A stretch of DNA of 64,000 nt, taken from positions 976,501-1,040,500 of the forward strand of contig JAFEUB010001797.1 in NCBI GenBank assembly GCA_024529925.1. The letters are read 5' to 3'. Below, piece after piece: positions 1-42,300 of the stretch. How positions within the stretch are numbered: position 1 is the stretch's first letter; each line of letters begins with the position of its first letter. This stretch comes from Ophthalmolycus amberensis (lineage: Eukaryota > Chordata > Actinopteri > Perciformes > Zoarcidae). The translations under genes and the position numbers were made by a program. Below the pieces are notes generated by a model. That model was not told the origin of the DNA and did not search any database. It saw only the letters and a program-made list of their open reading frames with translations.

Positions 1-101
1 CAACGTCCAACATTCCCAAACCCAGGCCGTGAGTCACGTTGTCAAACCCGCCGCTGTTGACCGGGTCCTTGAAACATCTTCTCATATCCTCCAGGTGGTT
101 C
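1..101 (-). CDS. AP-2-like gene, fourth coding exon, truncated by the window edge
   Basis: The acceptor CTCTCAG is read at 104-102. The exon encodes NHLEDMRRCFKDPVNSGG and then FDNVTHGLGLGMLDV, resembling the second AP-2 dimerisation helix with its His-Gly-Phe/Leu-Gly core. It continues beyond base 1. Confidence 0.72.
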
Positions 102-1133
102 CTGAGAGAAAACGAGAGTGTTATTACTCGGTTTATCAACGGTTCTTTCGAAAAAACAGGCTTGAAGGCCGTGAAACAACAAGGACGCACAGTACGTACT
201 TAGTTTCAATCATTTTGGACCAGTGTTGAACTGGGTTTGTCTCTGGGATCAGCTGCTTAGCCATGTTGCTGTAGTCGATGTAGTCATGGGCGAAGTCCTT
301 CATGTCGTCACACAAAGCCCTGGTGTCGCCTAAACACACAAGTTAAAACCCAGTTTAGTCTTTGCGCACACTTCTCCATGTTGACAAGTTCAAACATCCC
401 TCCCCACACTAACACACATCTCCGTCACCTTCCGTGAGTTTGGAGAAGGAGGAGGACACAGAGGTAGTTGTGCTTGGCGTGAGGCCGAGGACGTTGAGCG
501 ACTCCAGTAGGGTTTTCTTGCTGGCCGGGCCTCTGCTAACCCGAGTGTACGCCGCCAAGGAGCGCAGGGACATCTTCTCCGGGGCCTCCAGGCGCCGTTT
601 GATTTCATCATACGAGATGAGATGTTTCCCTAAAATAAACAAATGTTTTAAATAACTTAAACAAACAAAAAAAAAGTGAAATTCAAGAACTCAGATTATT
701 CATTTTCTGTTGAGCTAAATCTTCAAACAGCTGGCCACTTACGAGCTTTAGATCCTTTCATGTTGGGATCCAGGAGCGACGACACCTCTGCAAAGGGCAT
801 GTGGGTAACGGACTCTGGATTGGTGCTCGAGTTCGGTAGCGGGTCCTGAATCTGGGACACAACCTCCGTCTGGACTGGGGCAGAAATCTGCATCATCTGA
901 ATATGAGGCTGCATGGTGTGCATTTCCATCTGGTTCTGGTCCAGCGGAGCCTGGCCTTGCATTTGACGGAGGATCAAAGTGTTTTCGGACAAACCCTGTA
1001 GCCCCATGCCCCCTTGTGCAACACTACCGGTTTGCTCTGAGGACACCTGGTAGATGCCCATGACTGGTTTGACCACAGTGAAAACCATGTTCCCCTGGGC
1101 ATCCAGACCCACCACCCTAGTAGACGGGTCCAT
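1..1133 (-). CDS. Divergent AP-2-like transcription factor, 5' part of the coding region
   Basis: Four coding exons read right to left: 743-1133, 429-629, 200-329 and 1-101 (cut by the window edge). All junctions are GT-AG and the phases agree. Residues 1-130 are Gln/Met-rich with no recognised domain and could be an activation region. From about residue 131 the protein aligns by eye with the AP-2 DNA-binding/helix-span-helix region: ISYDEIKRRLEAPE fits the AP-2 block before its basic region, FSKLTEGDTRALCDDM fits the LTSLVEGEAVHLARDF block, and FDNVTHGLGLG fits the FNLISHGFGSP block. The highly conserved basic stretch of true AP-2 proteins (GGVLRRAKSKNGG) is replaced, so this is a distant paralogue and DNA binding is uncertain. 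The start ATG at 1131-1133 has G at -3 and +4 and follows an in-frame TAG six codons upstream. The C-terminus is outside the window. Confidence 0.72.
200..329 (-). CDS. AP-2-like gene, third coding exon
   Basis: This exon is 130 nt, with acceptor GTTTAG and donor GTACGT. It encodes GDTRALCDDMKDFAHDYIDY and a following helix ending near SKMIETK, matching the first helix of the AP-2 dimerisation region. Confidence 0.75.
429..629 (-). CDS. AP-2-like gene, second coding exon
   Basis: Acceptor TTTTAG and donor GTGACG bracket 201 nt that stay in phase with both neighbours. It encodes KHLISYDEIKRRLEAPEKMS and then SLRSLAAYTRV, corresponding to the start of the AP-2 DNA-binding region but without its usual basic motif. 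Confidence 0.75.
743..1133 (-). CDS. AP-2-like gene, first coding exon (residues 1-130)
   Basis: It begins with MDPSTRVVGLDAQGNMV and continues with a Gln/Met-rich low-complexity stretch. It ends in the donor GTAAGT read at 742-737, leaving one base of the next codon. No known domain is visible. Confidence 0.75.
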
Positions 1134-1352
1134 GTCGTCACTGAACTGCTACCTTTCCGTATGAGGGAGGAGGCTCCACCGGCTGTAATTATCAGATCAG
1201 GTTATGTTCGAGGCCCATGTAGTGTTGCCGTACACTGATTCTCTCTGTCAAGATAAAACCTCCAACATTCAAAGTGTTAGAGCGTGTCGCGTTCGCTGTA
1301 GAGATAGATGAAGCTTATTATCTCTCAGAGCAACACCACAGCACGTTCCAAT
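1134..1352 (-). other. AP-2-like gene, 5' untranslated part of the first coding exon
   Basis: A TTTTTTTCAG acceptor read near 1362-1353 makes this the non-coding leader of the exon that holds the start codon. It contains the in-frame TAG that fixes the ATG. Confidence 0.55.
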
Positions 1353-2305
1353 CTGAAAAAAAGAAAAATCGTGGTTAGCACCAAAGTTTAAGTTGTTTTT
1401 CAACTGTCGGAACTGACCTACACATTTAAATCGTCTGTGGGAGAGCCAAACTCTTTGAATATTTGATAACAAACTGAAATATAGAGATGGGATTTGATTG
1501 ACTTTGGATAGTTAAGGTGGAATCTGTGTTTTACATGTTGGGATTTTACTTTATTGTCACTACACATGCCATGTGACAAGACATGAGCAGGTTCATTACA
1601 GCAGCTGACGTCATTGCAACTAATCTCTCCAGAGAGCTGAAGTTTGCTACACATGTCCTACACAACAAAGGAGAGCTCCTCAAAATCGGACATCTGTCCA
1701 CATTTTTACATTTTATATATTTTATATTAATTTCAAACAATTAAAAGCAAGCTTTGAGGGGATTTCAGTTAAATTACCGCAGTATTTCATATTTCTTTTC
1801 AGATCAGTACAGTTTGTAACTGTGGGAAATAAGCAGAATAAAATTGAGTTTTACTTTTAGGTGCATTACGTAAGGCTTCATAACAAAGCAGAGTATTCGC
1901 AGCTGAGCAAGCGAGTTAGGTCAGTTTTAGTGCCAACAATCAGTATCTTCTGCACAGATGTAATGTTAGTTCACAACTTTCGTAACTAGAACACAAAGAC
2001 AAGCTTTTCTCTCTCCACCTGTCATGCACAAACAGAGACATTTTTGACTTGTCCCTTTATGACAAAAAAAACCCCGCTGGCTTTAACACTAACGTTACAA
2101 AGTAACGACGCAAATTGCATCAACAATGCCACAATCATGGCTGCCAGGCACGGCTGCTGCTGGGTTTTGTTTCTGCACAGCAGGCCCGAGATGTTACACA
2201 TAAAAAACCGAGTAGAACTGGATCGAAGAGTCGTGGTTCTGGACGGGACAGACCCGGTTTCACCGCTAACCTTGGGATGCAACTAGTGAAGGCTGGCCCA
2301 CTCAC

Positions 2306-2480
2306 CGAATTGCCATCGGGTTTTTCTTCCCTAAAACGACACTGATCCTAGAACGGTCCGTGTAGACGCCAGCGACATTTTCCCTCCTTCTCTGCTGTTG
2401 CTTCGGCGGGTTGCAAATCAGCTCTGCGTGCACTACCGCCCGAGAGCCGGAATCCCGCCGCTCATTGGTCCGTCGACATG
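2306..2480 (-). other. Probable non-coding first exon of the AP-2-like gene
   Basis: A consensus donor (CG|GTGAGT, read at 2305-2300) closes an exon lying in GC-richer sequence next to two CCAAT boxes. The right boundary is a guess because the transcription start cannot be seen directly. The 950-bp intron from 1353 to 2305 shows no other feature. Confidence 0.45.
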
Positions 2481-2510
2481 TCAATCACGCGGAAGGTGAC
2501 TCCTCATTGG
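2464..2510 (-). promoter_or_regulatory. Twin CCAAT boxes of the AP-2-like gene promoter
   Basis: The minus strand carries CCAATGAG at both sites, with the CCAAT cores at 2464-2468 and 2506-2510, 42 bp apart. Paired CCAAT boxes bind NF-Y in many TATA-less promoters. No TATA box is seen. Confidence 0.45.
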
Positions 2511-2570
2511 ATAAGAATGCTGACAGTTGAACAGAGGAGGCGTTATTTCTGATTCAGTCTCATCCAGACA

Positions 2571-3650
2571 GAAAGGGCTGACAATCTTTTGTTTTCTTGT
2601 CTTTTTACCTCATTTTCGGAGTTGCCGTCGGACACAAACTTGTTAAGATGTCAAAGTATATAAATGCAAGAAAATTATCTTTTTTTTAAGAGTGATATGC
2701 TTCCTATCTTTAGGCTGAGAGATGATTTAAACAAATGGTGCAGGAGTGCACAAGGAACAGTCAGTTTTACTGGGTTATCTGAATTAAAACCTCTCATATC
2801 TGGAACAAAATTGCATCTGTGATGAATGCCCCTACCAGATAATGGCTAAGCATTACTTGAAGCATTGTCACGTCAGTGAGTTTTGAAATATGCCAACTAA
2901 ATCGTGAATTGGAGCTTTCAATGTGTATCTAAGGAAGGTTCATAGTCACAGAGCAGTTTCTCATCTCTGAAATAATGGTTTTGCTGCCAAAATAAGTGTG
3001 TCGTTAAAACAAATCGCCTTTCAACCATACTGTGTGATAGCATACAGACCCAGGAGGAGACAGAATAATACCCCGGCCATTTCCCAACTACACCCAATCA
3101 TATTTATCTTGATTTGTGTTGTCGGAATAATGCCAACACAATAGTCCAAGTGTGTATTCTAATTAAAGTAAACAGAATAGCCTATAAATAAACTTGCTGT
3201 TTATGATACAATATGACATGGGGAAAAATAAATGCAAAGTCCAATATTACAAAATGAGTATGATCCTAAAATTGAATTATTAATGTTAAATCAAGCTCAA
3301 ATTTGTCTTTTTAGGAGAAACGTATAGCACATCTGATGGCATATGGCCACTGTGCATCATAGACGTTTAGAATATTGCTCATCCAGTCAGCAGAGAGCAT
3401 CCTCTGAGTCTCACACTACATTTTCATTCCCATGATAGATTATTATAGAATATGTCACTCTAAAGCATTACTCCCAAACTGTTCTAAAACAATTTCCTTA
3501 ATTCATGCGTTGATTTCAACCCTGATCCGATTGTCCGTCTTTCACATTTTATCCACAGACTCTTGTCTCTAATTGGCACACGGATGCAGCAATATGTCAT
3601 GTTATATTGCAGTGAATTGTGTGTTTGCAACGAGAAAGAAAGAAGACACT
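2571..3650. other. Intergenic spacer between the AP-2-like gene and kif19
   Basis: AT-rich sequence of about 1.1 kb. I see no exon, RNA gene or clear repeat in it. Confidence 0.5.
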
Positions 3651-3654
3651 TTTT

Positions 3655-4593
3655 CACTTTTCTCATTTGAATTTATTTTGGTACAAATGAAAAAAGTACA
3701 AAATAAAGCATAGAAAGTAGCAATTATGAAAACAATGTTGATAACAACAACATAAAAGTAAAGGCAACAGTTAAATAATTCATTAAAAATACAGCCAACT
3801 AATCTGGACAAACAACTCGGGGTGCTTTGCAGCTACACAAACAGACATGACATTAAACAGTCACGTTTGGGTAAGAAAAGGCATCGACCCGGGCGTGTGA
3901 GAATACAACATTGAGTTTGAATCCAGAAGTGCACAACAATCAAGATGATCCAAGTTTCACGCAAATATTAGTGTGTCATTAAATTGAAACAACCTGACTA
4001 CAAGAAAAAAAACGATGCTGAAACAATTTGACAGTAGGCCATTTCTCATTAAACAATTTTTACATCGCCGTTAGTGTAATATCCTCTCAGCTGTTTTTCA
4101 TGCTTTGTCGAAGAAAGCGGGTAATTTCCCGATTCTCATATACATCATTACGATGAGGTTGAGTCCTCATAAACATCCCCCATTAGCTTAATGCTTCATA
4201 ACGAGCGCTAAACATTACCAAAGCGTATATACTCGTAACGTACAAACATTAGTACAGTGTAGCACAGTGAGCGTGACACCGTCCTGGACTTCAGGATAAC
4301 ACACAATTCAGCACGACAGCAAGCTAAAGTGGAAACACTCGACAGAACAGAACACGCACTGTAGGCTGGTGGGTCTCGGAGTGTCCACAGCGAAGCACAG
4401 AGGAGACCTGTGTGGAGGTCCAGCTACCGTCCGGGTCGTCTCCGTCATACTGCGTCACGATCCTGCTTCATGTCCGCCACTGAGGGGTTAACTGTTGGGC
4501 TGGGTTAACTATGGTTGCTCTTGGGTTCCCTCTCCAGGCTCAGCTGGTTTTTGGGTGTTACTGCTGGTGTTGAGGATAAATCCGGGTGATGGC
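3655..4593 (-). other. kif19: kif19 3' untranslated region
   Basis: It follows the stop codon at 4594-4596. The first clear AATAAA on the minus strand is read at 3677-3672, giving a 3' UTR of about 0.94 kb. The exact cleavage point is inferred. Confidence 0.55.
3672..3677 (-). terminator. kif19: kif19 polyadenylation signal
   Basis: A canonical AATAAA on the minus strand, about 0.92 kb past the stop codon, with AT-rich sequence downstream. Confidence 0.5.
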
Positions 4594-36866
<32,273 letters not shown>

Positions 36867-38211
36867 GGTCACAGAGTGAAGGGTAAAGAGAGTCAACAGA
36901 CGGGACACTGGACCATCCTCCTCCTCCTCCTCCTCACTGTCCGTACCTGCATGTCAACTCCTCTGAAGAACACCTGCAGCCCTGCGCTCTCACAGTCAAC
37001 AAGCAGCTTTAATGGACTCTGCAGCTGGTGTAATGGTCTCTGACAACAGCGACCACGGAGCTAAGCGACCTCACGTCGTGCTCACTTAACGACCTCTCTC
37101 TCGTCTCACTGTCAGCTATTCACGTTTGTCTCCCTTTTGTTTCTTTCTTCAGTCTTTTTAAAGTGCGTCGACGGCCAGCCAACCTCGTCCTGCGTCCTGC
37201 GCGTAACTCACGCAGGTTGGAAACACGGGAATAATTTATCAGACGAAGAGCTGCAGAGAGATGGTGGTGGTGGTGGTAACACCGGTATCTGCCCACCTGC
37301 TACAGTCACTTCCTTGTCTGTCCCTCGCTCCGCTGCCGCGGGTTGCTATGTGTGAGTAGTACGCACCTGTGCGTCGTCGTCCCTGGAGATTCCGCGGAAC
37401 ACCGGTGTTCTGACTCCAGTTAAAGCGAGATAAACAACGCTAACAAACTTCCGATTATAAACATAAAACCGGGATTTTCCAAATCATTATTATTTTTTCT
37501 TTCATATATGCACAGTGGGAGGAAGTACTGTAAGCTACTAATAAATACAATGTTGAGGTAAATTACTGTACTTGGGTTTTTCCATTTGTATGCTTAATAG
37601 CTTCTACGCCACTTCATTTTGGATGAAAATATAGTAACGTTACTCTAATAACGCAGCTTAAGTTACTATGTCAATTTTTATTACAAATATTAAATCAATA
37701 AATAATGATGTATTGCTATAGATTAAGTAACACGGTAATGTTAGTGTAAAGCTGAAACTCTACTTATTGTAATGATATATATTTATACTTGTATTTATGT
37801 TTATTTTTCGGAAATTAGCTATGTTGTATGAGTATGTTCCGAAAATAAGAGACGCCTAAGTATATTTGTAATTGTGTATTTTTACTTGAGTAAGACCTAT
37901 TAAATGCGGTTAGGACTTTCCCTTGAAACAGAGTATGTTGTACAGTGTAGTATAACTTTTTTTTACTAATGTAAAATATATTTTATACTTCCGTCAAAGC
38001 AGACGCGAACATATATACATTTCGTGTTTATTTATCTTCTTTAAATTAACCTCAAAGTATCGTGGTATACTCTTAGCAGTTCCAACAAGGAGTTAATGAA
38101 GTGTCCACTGAGCTGCACTTTTTTGCTCCACTATGGTGACATCTGCTGGAAGAATAAAATAATGTTTGTGTAGATCACAAAGGACATCAACACCCAACAA
38201 CAAAGACGCAT
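36867..38211. other. kif19 5' leader/promoter and kif19-ttyh2 spacer
   Basis: It contains the kif19 5' UTR just above 36,866 and, from about 36,880 to 37,400, moderately GC-rich sequence likely to hold the promoter. The remainder is AT-rich. No exon or clear TATA box is seen and the start site is undetermined. Confidence 0.45.
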
Positions 38212-39315
38212 CAAGTTGTACTGAAAACAGATTTATTCAACGCACAATTACACCCCATAGCTTTGGGGGTCACACATAAAATTAAGCACCATGTTCACTG
38301 CCTGTACAATGCAACATGCTTAAAAAGAATGAAACAAAACTGCAAGTATTTAATCCCCACAGAAAAGCATTGTTAAGCAATACAAACACGTAGTGTTTGG
38401 ATGGTTTGAATTGCTGAAAAATAATTACCTCAATATTCTCATTAATCATTGTTAGAGCAGCACGGCTTCCCAAGTTATGACAAACTGCAACTTTATTAGC
38501 GGGATTAGATATGTAGAGAACATGAATTAATGGCTCTTTAGAAAGTACAAAAAAATAGTGATCCTATGTGAGATGGCCACATACAACTAGAAAAAGAAAT
38601 ATATAAAATTGGCACATTGTTCAAACAAAATCGAAATAAACCACATCCGAATGAGACAACAGTCTGTTATTGTACAATATATATATATATATACACACAC
38701 AAAAGCCGTGGTCTCAAGGTAGTCTCGTCTCCAGGAGATTTAGAAACATAAAGCTTCAGTTGCAGGCGTGTCTGTGTGGGAATGTAAATAAATACCTCAA
38801 CAATACCTCCCACTGCGTGCTGCGTTTGTGCTTCACAAATATAAAGGACGAAGCGTAATACATATCAAATAGTGTGTTTACATCAGCTGTCATGTTCACA
38901 TTTTTCTCTTTGGAGACCTGAATGTAAGTTCCGTAATGTAAAAAAAGGGAGGGATGAATTATTTTTTAATTGTCAGGTTGTTTTCTTACTTTATAGTGAA
39001 CACTTTGCTGTGTTTTACTGCAGAGAGAAATTAATCCTCAGGTATATAAAGACAGATCTTCCCTCAATGCCTCCCCAATAGAGGACACAGCATGACGAAC
39101 ACGACGTATCAACAGCGGGTTAACTTCGACAGCACGTGTCAGGAAGATTTAGCTGTCCACTGTCCCGACACCGCACAGACTTCGGAGTCCTGGACTGATG
39201 AGATGTCACACACTGCCCCTCTGGGATGCTTGGAGTGGCCACACACTGTTTGTCTGCAGAGTGTGTGTGTGTGTGTGTGAGATGCTGTTTCCGTCCTCGG
39301 TCAGATAAAAAAAGT
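38212..39315 (-). other. ttyh2: ttyh2 3' untranslated region
   Basis: It follows the stop codon at 39316-39318. AATAAA signals on the minus strand are read at 38497-38492 and 38237-38232, so two 3' ends are possible. A GT repeat lies at 39,259-39,279. Confidence 0.55.
38232..38237 (-). terminator. ttyh2: ttyh2 distal polyadenylation signal
   Basis: A canonical AATAAA on the minus strand about 1.08 kb past the stop. A second copy at 38492-38497 could be used instead. Confidence 0.45.
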
Positions 39316-39396
39316 CTATGCTTGGAAGTCGCTCCCAAAGTGTCTAATCTGTTCCTCCGTCATGGACAGATAGGTGGCCCGCATGCTGGGTGAGTA
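39316..39396 (-). CDS. ttyh2: ttyh2 last coding exon
   Basis: It encodes YSPSMRATYLSMTEEQIRHF and GSDFQA before TAG, matching the human end YSPSMRATYLSVADEHLRHYG. Its first Tyr completes the PPxY motif. Confidence 0.95.
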   Translation of the reverse strand, partial: YSPSMRATYLSMTEEQIRHFGSDFQA

Positions 39397-42300
39397 CTGT
39401 GGAGGAAAAAGGCAAACACACAGACACACAAACACACAGACACACAAACACACAGACACACACGGAGGATGTTACGAACCGAGTCTACGAGATCAGGGTG
39501 CGGTTTCACAAACTGAACCGAATCATCAGCTAATAAGAAATAAAATGCCATGAGGGTTGAAAGGAATAGTCCACTGAAAACCCATCAATGTCTCACCATG
39601 TGTAGGATTGAAAGGTGACTCTGTAAAGAGTGAGGCTTAGCAGGTGTAGTCAGCTTGGATACGCAGAAGTTACGATGGATTGAAGTGGCGACCCAGACTA
39701 TGGCAGTGTTGTCATTTCACCAATAAATAAATAAACATGCTACTTCGGACACAGCCATGCTAGCTGTTCCCCGTGTCTTATAAGCTATAACTGTGTGCTA
39801 TTAGCTCCATCTTTTGCAGAATGCAAATTTGCATGATGCAGATTTGAGGGCGGTGTGGATCTCATCAACTCTTGGCAAGAAAGCGAATCAGTTTTCCCAA
39901 AATGTCGAGCTATTCCTTTCATATTTCCTGCCATTTCAGATCCGGCTATTCCAGCAGTTGTTCCCAATATGCTTTCACCACCTGACCCCCACACCCACCT
40001 GCACCAATGCTCCCGATTTCCTCATCAGCAGGTACCTGCCCTTTAGCCAGTGAGTACACAATGTTTCACCTTTTTTTGTTCTTGTTGGCCTTCCGCCTGT
40101 CTGGTTGTGCCCCTCTGGACTTGTTTGCGTGTCCCCGTTACTGCTGCAGCATCATCCACCTCTCTGCCGTTGACCTTATACTGAAGCAAGCAGGATGTGG
40201 ACTTAAATTCACGGCTCACCGGAGTGGCTTCAGAAGTTTCTAAGGACATTTTGATGCATTTTTACACAACTTTGGGCCGCCTTTTGCAATCCGTCGTAAC
40301 CGCTGGGAGTCGAGTCATCTTCCACAAAGAAGCACGTCACAAACATTTCAGAGCCACCTTCAAGCCTACAGGAATGAGAATGTTCTACGCTCAAAGAGAG
40401 ATTTTTCTGCAGAGTACTCCTTTAACTCATACCTACAAAACTGACTCATGGCATAGAAAACCAATGTAATTTACACTTTGTACAATTAGTAACACGTCAA
40501 TCACTTGGATATTAACAGTAGCGTCATTTTTAATCTGTCAATACCCAGATCAAATAAATTCTACAGCAGTACACTACGACTGGTGCAGAACACCTTGCGG
40601 CAGTGCAAGCTGTAGAATTGAATGAGTGGAGCAGAACTGCATGCACAGGGAGGCTAACTGTGAGGAAACCCAGGGACATGACTGCAGTAGCACCGCGTGA
40701 ACGCCAGGGGGCAGACACGCCCTCACTGACTCAAACAGACTGTGAGAGAATGAGGACGACAGGTTGCGAGTTTGAGAAAGCCATGCCGAACAGGAAAACT
40801 GCACAGGAACCAAACGAAGTGATGTGAGGTGAAGGAAAAGATGCAACAGAGGTAAAAGTGAGTGAGTTAACCCAGAGGAAGAGTTGAAAAGACTTACTCG
40901 GTTCCTATACTGCTGGGAGTATATCTCCAAAAGTTGAGTAAAACAAAAAAAAAGAGGAAATATAGAAATGAAAGACACAAACATACACATGACAAACGGA
41001 CAGACAAAAAATATATAAAAGAAGCTGTTAGCCGCAGACTACTGCATGATGCTGCACATTTGAAGTCATGAGGAGAAGATCATTATACATCACTTGCTGG
41101 CATTCATTAGGAAAGAAGCCTTAAGGCAAAGTACATCGTATTGTTTGCTGAACTCAAGTTGGAACTATAGGTCAATGAAAGTTAAGACATTAACAAAATC
41201 AATTTTCTTCATCAACAAACTGTAATAAATACCACAATAAACATAAAAAGTCCAAAATATATTCATCTTTGTTACATAGGTTTGTGAAATATAAACTACT
41301 ACACTCTACAACAAATAGCATGCAATTTATCAAAAATAAAATATGAATTTAGTTTGTACTTCCTGACCTGATGATCACAACGTCGTCAACAATGTTGTTT
41401 AATACAAAACACTGCTCTAAAGTAGACTCAATACCTGCAGAATGCATTTAATGTCATCTCACACTCGTACAGCATGTTAATAAGAGGCTCTGCCCAGTGA
41501 AAATGTAATCCAGAATGTTTCTATTTGCATCCCTGTGATGTAGAGTAACAGGAGACAAGTGGCCCAGCGAGGGGCGAATTAATTCAACGAGGCCTCAAAA
41601 AAAAACGAGATTCAATTTGGCCTGAGAAAGGCTAAAAGATGTTCACTTCACCATTAAATATTAACCACATTACGTCTGCTCTCCTTGCGCTGGTACTGTA
41701 AGTCAGCCTCTGTGAGTTCTGGAGGGCAGAGGAAGGCACGGAAGAGTATCTCGTTAAATAAAGAAATTATTTTTTTTAAAGTTGATTCAATTAAGGTTAT
41801 TAGATATGGCTTAACGTTTGAGCGAGCAAGTGAGCCCAGTCAAAATATGAATGAAATTACAAGCAGTTACTGCTAATAAAATTTTTTCCTGAGCTTTGAA
41901 GGCTAAATCTGACTGTTAGGTAAGAAGGAAGTGACATCATAGGAAGGACTTGGCCTCTGGGACCCAACGCACCGAGGGGGGTGGAGAGCCTCGTCCTATC
42001 AGAGGGACGTTCTCGTGCCGCGGGTTTCCCCCGAACAGAGCCGCCTGGTTCCTGAGAAAGAGAGCGAAAAGAAGCGGCTCAGAGGAAATGAAGAACTTTA
42101 GAAGTTTGCTTCCACCCGTCACTCCCGCTCACTCACATGTACTCCGACACGGGGGCGTTGGAGACAGCCGGGGCGGGCGGGTGAAGGCTGTTCTGGCTGC
42201 CCATGCTGCTGCTGTAGCTGCAGAAGCTGTGCATGTTGGTGAGGTTGGGGTTCTGAGAGGCCATCCTCCTCGCCCGCGGGTTGAATGGATCCTCCTCGTC

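Noticed and set aside
39414..39463. Regular ACACAGAC units considered as a CRISPR-like array
   Set aside because: It is a simple tandem repeat with no unique spacers, in a vertebrate intron.
40574..40990. 138-codon minus-strand frame overlapping the candidate microexon
   Set aside because: The long frame continues through intron sequence with no similarity; only the short GT-AG-bounded part is kept as a candidate.
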